Source: Lithodes maja
Lineage: Eukaryota; Arthropoda; Malacostraca; Decapoda; Lithodidae
Direction: 5' to 3'
Assembly: GCA_037953745.1 (NCBI GenBank)
Contig: JBAKBP010007640.1
Coordinates: 1 to 64,000 of the forward strand
DNA length: 64,000 bases
A program made the position numbers and the translations under genes. Below, in pieces: positions 55,985-64,000 of this stretch. Numbering within the stretch: the stretch's first letter is position 1; the number at the start of each line of letters is the position of its first letter. The notes below the pieces were generated by a model. It saw nothing but the letters and a program-made list of their open reading frames with translations. It did not search any database and was not told the DNA's origin.

Positions 55985-56880
55985 CCTGACTGACCTCCTG
56001 CTGCGTTCCTGGCCGTCTTCTCCTTGGGGGCCTTCCGGGTCCAGCTGGAGGTCTTTTCCTAGGTGGCTACGGGCCACTCGCCTGCCTGTTGGCTCTCCTT
56101 CCCTCGTCCTCCGCTCCTTGTTTCACCTCTTCCGTACGCGTCACTTTCGAGTCGTCGCTATACGTCCCCGCTTGTCTGCCGTCCGGGGGGCTCTTTGGGT
56201 CCGTCGCTCGGCTGGTCGTTCTGACACAGGTGCTGGATTCCTTCCTGACGGCTGCCTTCAGGGATCGACCTCCTCCGCGCCAAGTCCCTCCGCAGTGGTT
56301 TCTGGGGCGGGCTCTGGTCCTTCTGGCTTCGCCCTCGTCTACGAGGGCCGCTACGCCGGTTCTGTTGCTCGGGCGTCCGCTCTTCCTTGTCGCTCTGGCC
56401 GCTGGGGTTCGGGTGTCTGCCCTAGCGGTATTGTCGTGGCCCCGGGACTGCGTGCGATTCTCCCCGTCCCTGCATGGCGTCTCGTTCGCCTCCTCCCCTC
56501 CTTTTGTTGCCACGCTTGGGAGGGCGGCCCCCGTCTTTCCGGCCTTTCGCCGTCCAGGCTTTCCGGCTTGGGCATCCTCGCCATGTGTGGTGCCCGGTGT
56601 CGGCCTTGCGCTCCTCTGTTGCGTCTGTGGCGCCGCCTTCGGGTCCTGCTGTGTGGGTGTCTCCTCGGACGGGTGGGTGGCTCTCGCAGGTGCAGTTGGG
56701 GCGCCGCGTTAGTCGGACCGTTCGTGCCCGTCGCCCTGTTTGTAGGGTTTCTGCGCACGATGTCAGATCCTTTGCTGCCTCCTTCCGGTTCCTGCCGCGT
56801 CGATCCTTACCTGCCTTCGCCTCTGCGGTTTTGTGGGTCTTCTATCAATTCCTTCATCTCCTCCTACCTCTCCGTGTCCA
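55985..56880 (+). pseudogene. DIRS tyrosine recombinase, frameshifted
   Basis: N-terminal core-binding part: LPVGSPSLVLRSLFHLF and IRPRLSAVRGAL. Catalytic part in a second frame: RPLFLVALAAGVRVSALAVLS, with the active-site Arg at 56410-56412. In a third: SAHDVR, the His-x-x-Arg pair at 56756-56767. Back in the first frame: INSFISSYLSV, with the nucleophilic Tyr at 56865-56867. All catalytic positions are legible in the right order, but in three frames, so no active enzyme can come from this copy. Confidence 0.85.
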
Positions 56881-57365
56881 GTGTTCGACCCCCTCGGCTG
56901 GTGATTGCTCTCGGGGGTCGTGTTTCCTGGGCTCTGGCGAAGATCCCTGGTCTTCCCCCCCTTGTCCCTTGTTCTTTTCCTTTGTTTTATATGACAAAGG
57001 GGGGGGGGGGGTGTACGGGTTTGCAACACTGAATTGCAAGTTTGGGATTGTATATTGTTCCAGTACATAAGTGTTTTTGCCACATTGAAAATTGTGTTTT
57101 GTTCTTGTGTTCAGTGTTTTTGTTGGTTTTTGAAGAAAAGGGATTTTGGGTACAGTACCTTTTTGGTTTCAGACAAGTCTATGTTTTTGCATTACTATGA
57201 ATGACGGGCATGTGTTAAAACTGTTCTTTTTAGCTACTCCTCAGTTTTTCACTCTTTTATTAGACTCTCTTGTTTAAATTGTGTCTTTGTCATTCATACT
57301 TTTGTTTTATGCATTGGTTTTTTTGGTAGGTTGGGCTTGGATGTCCTCCTCCTATTTGTTATGCA

Positions 57366-57478
57366 GCCTTGACGTTGGATTTGCCAAGACTACTAACAAA
57401 TTGGGAGGTTTGACGTACCTCCCAACCTACCAAATAGGAAAACCTACTATTTGGTAGTAGTCTTGGAAAATCCAACGT
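57366..57478 (+). repeat. DIRS internal complementary region
   Basis: 57366-57401 is the reverse complement of the left terminus and 57400-57478 that of the right terminus. They meet at a shared AT (57400-57401). This is the sequence expected of a circle junction and is the known template for restoring DIRS ends. Confidence 0.93.
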
Positions 57479-57536
57479 ACATAATACCCTCCCTCACGCC
57501 GGACCCCTGCCCATCCGCGTTCTTCTGCTGACGTGA

Positions 57537-57888
57537 GATGTGATAACAAGAGAGGGTCGCTCATGCGCACGTTCGACAGTGATCTGCACATGACGGAACA
57601 CGGGATGGGCCTTAAGCGGTAACTAAGGTAAACCCCTTTTTCTTCTCTTCTATGCTTTTTTCACCTTCGGTGGTAGTTTTGGTTAATGTACAACGTCTCC
57701 TAGAGCAAGATAAGGAGTAGACTCTAGACGTTTTCTTTTTAACCGCGGTTGGAATGACGACATAGCAGTCAAAATAGACAAGTCGTCATTGCAATTAGGT
57801 TAATAGCCTTGACGTTGGATTTTCCAAGACTACTACCAAATAGTAGGTTTTCCTATTTGGTAGGTTGGGAGGTACGTCAAACCTCCCA
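57537..57888 (+). repeat. DIRS right inverted terminal repeat plus extension
   Basis: 57537-57838 mirrors the left repeat. The last ~50 bp (AATAGTAGGTTTTCCTATT... to CCTCCCA) is an extension present only on this side and in the internal complementary region. Unequal terminal repeats with a right-hand extension are also described for Dictyostelium DIRS-1. Confidence 0.9.
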
Positions 57889-58282
57889 ATCAAGTTCCGA
57901 AAGTCTGAATCGGGTTGAGTTTCGACCCTGTGGAAGAGCAGGGTTGAGTTGGCTTGATATTGGACACCCTTTTATGGCATTTGGGTGTGAAATACGACAC
58001 CATTTCCAGTCTATCGGAGATAGTGATGGTAAAGGAAAATGCGACTTAAGGTGGTAGGTTACTTTCTAATATAGCTTATTCGTTGGAGAACACACAGTGG
58101 ATCACCTTTGAGTAGTATGATGTGCGGGGTGGTATATGGGTAGAATCAAGAGTTACCTAACATTCTGCATTTGATAATATAGATAACCTACAATCATGAG
58201 TACAGTTACATTTTGACCGTTGCCAAATAATGTAGGGTAATACACACTTTCATCTCGGGGTTAGGAGCTTTGTTCCTCTAAA

Positions 58283-59176
58283 TACCGCATTTTCCTTTAC
58301 CATCACTATCTCCGATAGACTGGAAATGGTGTCGTATTTCACACCCAAATGCCATAAAAGGGTGTCCAATATCAAGCCAACTCAACCCTGCTCTTCCACA
58401 GGGTCTAAACTCAACCCGATTCAGACTTTCGGAACTTGATAACAGTTTTAAGACTTTGTGTATATATCCATATACAAATAATCGATTTGGATGTGATAAT
58501 TATAAATGTACCTAGCTATATCCGAAAGAAGCGTCATAATCCTATAGAAGGCCGATAACCTACCGGAGTTATTATTTATAATACCTCAAAGTAAGCGATT
58601 ATATTATAGGAATAGTCATCACAATTTTTTACAAATTCAACTAGATCAAAATAATATCGAAATGATGGATCATTAATTATTGATCTTGATATGTAGGCCT
58701 AAAGCGTGTTGTTTATAAACATTGGCCGCAGCCGCGGTGCCACTCCATTCGCGCCTAATCACGATTATATTTCGGTGTATTCTTACTTAAATGTATATCA
58801 TTCGGGTTGATTAGGTTACACAATACAATATTACTAAGTAACAGTACACGCATATATATAAATATCATAACATTTGTGAAATATAGGTTCGACCGCGCTA
58901 AGCACCACGGCTGCGTGAGGGCCAGTAGGAATATATCGAGGAGTGGGTGGGGTATCTAGCCTCGTGACCTTGACCAAGAGTCAAGTTCAGAAAATCAGTG
59001 TTCGTCACGGTAATTAATCCGTCACTCCTCCTCAGAATTATTGAAATGTCTATGTATGCGAATATTTCTTGTTCTACTATTAACCCGGGAACTGCGGGGA
59101 GACTCTTAAGAGTTCCCCCGGCGGACTGCGGGGAGACTCTTAAGAGTGAGTGAAAAAAAAATCAACTTTTGACATC

Positions 59177-59220
<44 letters not shown>

Positions 59221-60050
59221 CCCTGGGCCATGCAAAATCTCAGTCCTCTACCTCCCCTCCTTCCCCACTTTCCTCCTCTCCTTCAGTTATCACCTATTTT
59301 CCCTGTTATTCCCTTATTCTGAGGTATATTTTCGTGCTAACATTAGAAATCCGGTTGCAGGGTGTGGTCATCACTGATAGCAAGCGAATGCAAGAGAGAG
59401 AGAGAGAGTATCGATCGACTGTGTCTCAGTGGCCTTGGGGGAAATTGGCGGGAAAGCAGCTTGCCTCACCCATATATTATACAACTCGCGGGCTATATCT
59501 CCGATTTTGACCATCCAAACGCTGTTTTCACTCGTTTTATTGTTGTTTCAGGTTAATACCTTTATAATCAACCCATAATAGGCGCATATGGATAAGTATT
59601 AATGCTATTAATGGTACAATGAATATTTTAGTGACGGAAACACCTCAAATACGTCAGCACAGGGGGACGTTTCCAATTACCCCCATGCGCACTTGTTAGG
59701 TTAAACAAATAAATATGTTTTATAATTTCACCTAATATGTAATGTCACAACACATCTTAAATTTTATATATTCAAATTTATTGCCGATATGTTCTGTTGT
59801 CGATTATTCCAGTCCCTGACATACCTAATGATATTTGGTATATTACGCTATTTCGCTTTTATTTTGTCTTTATTTGCTTTGTAATAATTATTCTGCAATG
59901 CATATTTACTTTCATTCTTAAAAATAGTCAGGAAAGGTTGTCCATATAATGTATATATTTAAAAGTCTGGGATTGCCCCTTGTCATTTTGTGCCACCACA
60001 CTTTAATGAGAGTGGGTTATCAGACTTTGGGGTGACACAAAATGCAGCTG
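58283..60050 (+). repeat. Unclassified repeat E, forward copy
   Basis: Inserted in T copy 2 (CCTCTAA/TTTCATTCG; uninterrupted in T copy 1 near 34800). About 1.15 kb without its MITE. Diverged reverse complement of 45147-58049 minus insertions; the two copies face each other across a 233-bp piece of T. Ends carry GCATTTT in inverted orientation. No ORF is present. Confidence 0.75.
59084..59700 (+). mobile_element. TTAA-flanked MITE, family M1 (copy 3)
   Basis: 617 bp between TTAA at 59080-59083 and 59701-59704, same orientation and ends as 16085-16701 (CCCGGGAACTGCGGG start). It is absent from the corresponding place in the other E copy, near 49030. Confidence 0.92.
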
Positions 60051-60319
60051 TTTCATTCGTGGTTTATATGGTATCTTTTGATTAACTCAGAGTCGCTATA
60101 GGCCTATTAATCCAATTGGTCTTTTTAACATGAAAATTCCTTGGCAGGGGGTGGCGGATTTGTTATTCAACCATCTTCATCGTCCTCTAAAAGTAACTTT
60201 TAAGCGCTAAAAGTCCCTAGGAGGGCTTTTAGTTTTCGCCGGGTTTAAAAGCTACTTTTAGCCGCTAAAAGTTTTTTTTTACCCAACTTTTATCTTTTAA
60301 AAGTGGCCGCCATCTTTAA

Positions 60320-61225
60320 CCCTCCAGCCCCGGCTATGTATTATATATATATTCCTCGAAATCCGGGTGTTTTGGCCGAAAAACGTCTAGGCTAGGCTAC
60401 CGTATATTCGTTAATCAGACTGCTTCCCGCATTCCCGCGCATCCCCAAGCGTAGCTGTGTTATTTACCTGTAGAATGGCATTAAGTAGAGCTCTCTAAGT
60501 CAACTGGTTGAGCTGTGATGATGATTTCATTGGAGATAACTTTATGGCCAAAACAGCCACTTTACACCACTTTTCGATACTTAACAACAACATACAGGCA
60601 CACACGAACAAACGACGCTCTCCTTCTTGTGGCCGGAGATGCGGAGCGTCGGTCCAGCCGGCTGTTGTTTACATGCGTCGGACCGACGCCTCGCACAGCA
60701 AGCTCACAGGCTGTGACGTCATGGATGTTTAAGAGACCATCCGGGTTCCTGTTACATGCTTTTTTATGGGCATTCAAGAGCCCATCCGGGAACGGAGGGT
60801 TAACCCCTTATTGGCGGTGCTCGACTTAAGTCGTGCTCCAATTTGCAGCAAGTTAGGAGCATTATTAAGGCTTTTAAAGGGTTAAAATTGAGTGCAAATG
60901 GCCGGGAGCACAGCGGGCCAGACAGCCGACTCCCAGGGCTTACCGCCGCCCATTAACTCATGTTCCCTGTGTTCTCGAGAGGCCGGCAGTGTAGCCAGTA
61001 GTGAGCATAGCTGGGAAAAATATACCGATATATGCTAAACTCCCATGTTCGTGGCATCACTGCAAGAGAACCACGAGTGCTACGTAGCTCGTTCTGGTCT
61101 CATTTTGACGCTTTTAGTGTAGAGTTTTTTGCTAAATAATTTTTTTTTCATGCAGATGCTTGATTTACCATGCAGGAGGGCCTGAATATGCCCAAATGAA
61201 CCCAAAATACCCCGCTAGACAAGGG
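60320..61225. mobile_element. TTAA-flanked insertion, 906 bp
   Basis: TTAA at 60316-60319 and 61226-61229. T copy 1 has the joined site CATCTTTAAAAGC near 34540. Ends start CCCTCCAGCCCC and (reverse) CCCTTGTCTAGC, so only CCCT is shared. It is probably a piggyBac-type non-autonomous element. A smaller TTAA-bounded segment (60804-60881) may be nested in it. Confidence 0.75.
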
Positions 61226-61274
61226 TTAAAAGCTACTTTTAAGCCTAAAAGTGCTTTATAAATACCGCCCCAGG

Positions 61275-61852
61275 TACCTTGCTGTTGGTGTTTTCAATGT
61301 GTGTAGGCTACTTTTGAGCTACACGACACTACGGATTCTGTGGGTTACCTGGGTGGATCTTTTGTCTGTGTACCTTGGAGTTTAGACTGTGTAGTGCATG
61401 AGGGCTGCTTGCCTAATCCACCCAACACTGTTCTAACTCAATTTGCTTTTACTTTTGAGGGTCGCCAGGAGGATACTCGATACTTGTGATCGAGAATCCT
61501 CAAGAGAGCACCCCTTCATATTAACGTAATCAGGCCGCACAGACCCAAGGTCCACACTAGGCTAGGAGCTGCCTTGCTCCACCAGAATTCTGTACCTTTG
61601 CGCATCCCAGCTAGACTTTATTAACCCGGGTAGACATTAGCTGGATTAGATCATATACTCTTTTATGCATACCCATTATTTTTACACAAGCATTTTGAGG
61701 TCTAGGTTGCTGTAGAGAGACACAACCAGCATAGACCGGTTTTGTTAATAGGAGTACTACTTTTTCGTGGCGAGCATTATTACAGTTGCACCGCTTATAA
61801 TATTCTTGTGTCCAATAACATTATATGTCCAGCCTTTTTGTGTATTTAGCCT
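61275..61852. other. Unassigned spacer
   Basis: No gene or repeat is recognised between the right end of T and the L2-like element. The composition is ordinary. Confidence 0.5.
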
Positions 61853-64000
61853 AATAATAATAATAATAATAAGCATGTTACTTATTTCTCATAAGCGCCA
61901 ATTTTTCCGAAGAATTCACTAGCGCTCGAAAAGAGAAAGAAAAAAGAACAAAAATCAATGCATCAAAAGAAGGCTTATATACAACACACATTTAACAATC
62001 ACTAGCAGTGGCAAGATAGCCTAAACTCTATAGCCATCTGTCATGACACCTCTCTCAAGATCATAGCTTCTCTCAAAGAGAAAAGTCTTAAGTTGTCTCT
62101 TGAAGCATTCAACAGAACTCAGTTGTCTCATGGACAGCGGCAACCTGTTATACAACCTCGGAGCCATGTAGGAGAATGACCTCTCAAAGAAAGAAGACTG
62201 CTGGAAAGCCCTTGGTTCATCAAGACGAAAAGGGTCATTGTCATGACGCACAACTACACCACGGTGTGCCGGTGGGCGCCTGAGCAGCTCCGCAAGGTAC
62301 CTAGGCTCACCAAATTTGAGAACCTTAAAAGTCACCAAACACAACTTAAATTCTATTCTTGCTCTTACTGGCAGCCAGTGCAGTTCTATGTGAAGAGATG
62401 TAGTAGGAGTTCTAGGTGGAACACCAAAAATTAGTCTTGCGGCCCTGTTAAGAACAGACTGAACTTTCTTCAAAATATAATTTGGAAGACCCACCAACAG
62501 GGCATTGCAATAATCAACACGAGAGAAGACCAATGAGTGAACCAACGTCAGGAGGCAACGTCTGGTTATAAACGGCTTCACCAAATAGAGATTTCTGATG
62601 TGCAAGTAACAACTTTTAACTATCTGGTTTACATGCTCTTTGAAATCTAATCGGGAGTTCACATATACACCCAGATTTCGAACAGAGTTGGCCGGTCGCA
62701 GCTGAGATCCACCCACATTGATGGAGAGGGCACCTACTATATCATCAGCTCTTCTATTTCCTCGGATGATGAGAATATCAGTTTTACCATCATTTAGTTT
62801 AAGTTTTCTCGCTCTCATCCACTTCTTGATATCAGACATCAACAATTCCATCTTACTCCGTATATCAACTATATTTGTGATTCTCACATAAATCTGGGTG
62901 TCATCTGCATAAAAGTGAAAGGTGACATTATGTGCACGAAGCAGAAGAGACAAACTGCTAATATAAATTATAAATAGGATAGGACCTAAAACTGATCCCT
63001 GCGGAACACCATACTGCAGGGGTGTCGAGTCCGAGACCACTTGATTTACCATCACACTCTGGGATCTACCTGACAAGTACGACCCAAGAAGCAAGAGAGC
63101 GGAGTCACGCACACCACAATCATAAAGATCACTCAATAACAACTCGTGATCCACTGTGTCAAAAGCCGCAGAGAGATCAAGCAAGACCAATAGTGAGGCC
63201 ACACCATTGCAAATGTTCTCAACTAGATCATTATGTACTCTAATTAATGCTGTTTCAGTTGAATGATGCTGTCGGTAAGCAGACTGAAAAATTGGGATAG
63301 TTTCATTCTGCTGAAGTAGTGGTTGTAATTGGTCAAGTATTGCACGCTCTAATATCTTTGATATGAAGGACAGGTTGGAGACAGGACGATAGTTCAACAT
63401 GTTCTCAACATCAAGTCCAGGTTTCTTTAGAGTAGGTCGGAGTAGTGCATGCTTTTCAGAATGTGGGAAGCTACCTTCAGAGAAGCACTTATTAATTATT
63501 TTGGAAATAAACTCAACTGTGTGATCATAGACTCTTGGTAGCTTGGAAACATTTATGGGATCCAACGGGCAAAATGTTTTATTGAGGTTTCTTATGTAGG
63601 ACGAGATCATGTCCACCTCTACTGAGTGAAAGGATGAGAGGACATTATTAGGAATGTGTCGGGGTTGGAGTACAACTGAAAGTTCTTCACCAACAGAAGC
63701 ATCATCCAGTTCCTGTCTTATGCGAGTTATCTTGCCAGCAAAAAATGCCACAAAGTTGGCAGCCAACTCGGCATCAGGTACAGAAGGTCTTAAGCTGACT
63801 CTTGTTTTTCCAAGTAAACTGTTTACAATTGAAGCCAACCTCCTCTGGTCGTTACCACACGAGTCAACTTTTCCCTGATAATACACTTTCTTTTCATCTT
63901 TGATTTTGTGGACCACAGCTCTTCTGGCTGACAGATATTGCAACCATGTAGAGTCTGTTTTATTTTTCCGCCATTCACGTTCAGCTCTTCTACGCGCTCT
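61853..64000 (-). mobile_element. L2-like retrotransposon, runs off the window
   Basis: The minus-strand 3' end is a (TTA)n tail (61853-61874) preceded by a ~150-bp 3' UTR. The 5' part, including the expected endonuclease, lies beyond 64000. Confidence 0.88.
62021..64000 (-). CDS. L2-clade reverse transcriptase (5' partial)
   Basis: At least 659 codons, open to the window edge (so no start is assigned; ...RREREW-type basic residues precede the first listed Leu). Motifs: FCPLDPINVSKLPRV, NYRPVSNLSFISKILERAI, QSAYRQHHSTETALIRV, LLDLSAAFDTVDHELLL (palm Asp), YGVPQGSVLGPILFIIYI, FHFYADDTQIYV (catalytic YADD), then SRVDYCNALLVGLP and LHWLPVRARIEFKLCLVTFK, the L2-type C-terminal signature. No frameshift or stop was found, so the part seen could be functional. 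Confidence 0.93.
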   Translation of the reverse strand, partial: RARRRAEREWRKNKTDSTWLQYLSARRAVVHKIKDEKKVYYQGKVDSCGNDQRRLASIVNSLLGKTRVSLRPSVPDAELAANFVAFFAGKITRIRQELDDASVGEELSVVLQPRHIPNNVLSSFHSVEVDMISSYIRNLNKTFCPLDPINVSKLPRVYDHTVEFISKIINKCFSEGSFPHSEKHALLRPTLKKPGLDVENMLNYRPVSNLSFISKILERAILDQLQPLLQQNETIPIFQSAYRQHHSTETALIRVHNDLVENICNGVASLLVLLDLSAAFDTVDHELLLSDLYDCGVRDSALLLLGSYLSGRSQSVMVNQVVSDSTPLQYGVPQGSVLGPILFIIYISSLSLLLRAHNVTFHFYADDTQIYVRITNIVDIRSKMELLMSDIKKWMRARKLKLNDGKTDILIIRGNRRADDIVGALSINVGGSQLRPANSVRNLGVYVNSRLDFKEHVNQIVKSCYLHIRNLYLVKPFITRRCLLTLVHSLVFSRVDYCNALLVGLPNYILKKVQSVLNRAARLIFGVPPRTPTTSLHIELHWLPVRARIEFKLCLVTFKVLKFGEPRYLAELLRRPPAHRGVVVRHDNDPFRLDEPRAFQQSSFFERSFSYMAPRLYNRLPLSMRQLSSVECFKRQLKTFLFERSYDLERGVMTDGYRV

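Larger units (their letters stand above)
49702..57888 (+). mobile_element. DIRS1-like retrotransposon with complete ends
   Basis: 8,187 bp between AT dinucleotides (49700-49701, 57889-57890). It has inverted terminal repeats of about 300 bp, an internal complementary region that joins the two termini, and in order reverse transcriptase, RNase H-like and tyrosine recombinase homology. This is the DIRS1 architecture, in which a tyrosine recombinase rather than an integrase inserts a circular intermediate, so no TSD longer than the crossover is expected. The empty site is preserved in the inverted copy at 58439-58440. DIRS1-like elements are known to be common in decapod crustaceans. Confidence 0.93.
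45147..58049 (-). repeat. Unclassified repeat E, inverted copy, opened by insertions
   Basis: Segments 45147-45410, 48969-49701 and 57889-58049 (about 1.15 kb) are the diverged reverse complement of 58283-60050 without its MITE (about 1.15 kb). Insertions are the tRNA-like array and the DIRS1-like element. It lies in T copy 2 at GATATATA/GGTGGTAGG, which is uninterrupted in T copy 1 near 35045. The class is unknown. Confidence 0.75.
31683..61274 (+). mobile_element. Repeat T copy 2, opened by nested insertions
   Basis: Segments that match T copy 1 in reverse: 31683-32273 (minus a MITE), 34082-34491, 44595-45146, 58050-58282, 60051-60319 and 61226-61274. They sum to about 1.87 kb, equal to the matching part of copy 1. 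The right end is CCTGGGGCGGTATTTATAAA on the minus strand, a terminal sequence also found at both ends of copy 1. T looks like a TIR DNA transposon, but its class and TSD could not be fixed. It also contains the 3' end of a non-LTR element. About 220 bp of the left end is missing. Confidence 0.75.

Noticed and set aside
52261..56758. Long minus-strand Arg/Pro-rich frames in the DIRS region
   Set aside because: They arise because the + strand is A-poor, so TAA/TAG/TGA are rare as reverse complements too. The plus strand carries the ordered polymerase and recombinase motifs.
56474..56880. Loss of the recombinase tyrosine (HLLL in the HxxR frame)
   Set aside because: The adjacent frame reads INSFISSYLSV, which aligns better and keeps the Tyr, so a frameshift explains it rather than a missing residue.
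60804..60881. A further nested TTAA MITE
   Set aside because: TTAA on both sides and CCCCTT/CCCTTT ends are suggestive, but the inverted repeat is too short and no empty site is available.

Overview
This 64 kb window looks like intergenic DNA from an arthropod, most likely a decapod crustacean. It is packed with repeats: non-LTR retrotransposons of CR1, L2 and related types, a Penelope-like element, a DIRS1-like element, tRNA-derived SINEs, TTAA-flanked MITEs, long GT and CT microsatellites and satellite arrays. I see no convincing host gene, rRNA or intact tRNA gene. The species is an inference.

Layout. 1-8.2 kb: a ~315-bp satellite, an LTR-element fragment with gag-like ORFs between two facing tRNA-Leu primer-binding sites, and a 2.4-kb near-perfect palindrome. 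8.2-15 kb: a pogo/Tigger-like MITE and two 5'-truncated non-LTR copies with 14-bp target-site duplications (TSDs). One of these is split by a palindromic miniature LTR element that has its own 5-bp TSD. 15-23.5 kb: MITEs, microsatellites, duplicated SINE-bearing blocks and a non-LTR reverse transcriptase. 23.5-31.7 kb: a 1.8-kb solo LTR split by a CR1 copy with an uninterrupted 983-codon ORF2, a 690-bp CT tract and tRNA-like repeats.

31.7-61.3 kb is one repeat ('T', about 1.87 kb) opened up by nested insertions to 29.6 kb. The insertions are a solo LTR, a second T copy holding a Penelope-like element, a CR1 element, two inverted copies of an unclassified repeat ('E'), a tRNA-like satellite with its own retrotransposon, MITEs, and a complete-ended DIRS1-like element at 49,702-57,888. 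The nesting was read by matching each interrupted copy to a contiguous or differently interrupted copy elsewhere in the window, and the segment lengths add up. 61.9-64 kb is an L2-like reverse transcriptase running off the edge.

The most unusual signal is inside the DIRS1-like element. Its body is strongly depleted in A on the + strand. A SINE embedded in it differs from two outside copies at 19 aligned positions by my hand alignment, and 18 of those are adenines (11 to C, 4 to G, 3 to T). This is an adenine-directed substitution pattern, while the terminal repeats of the same element look normal and nearly identical to each other. The cause is unknown. Candidates are a mutagenic replication cycle, miscalling of modified adenines during sequencing, or coincidence of SINE subfamilies.
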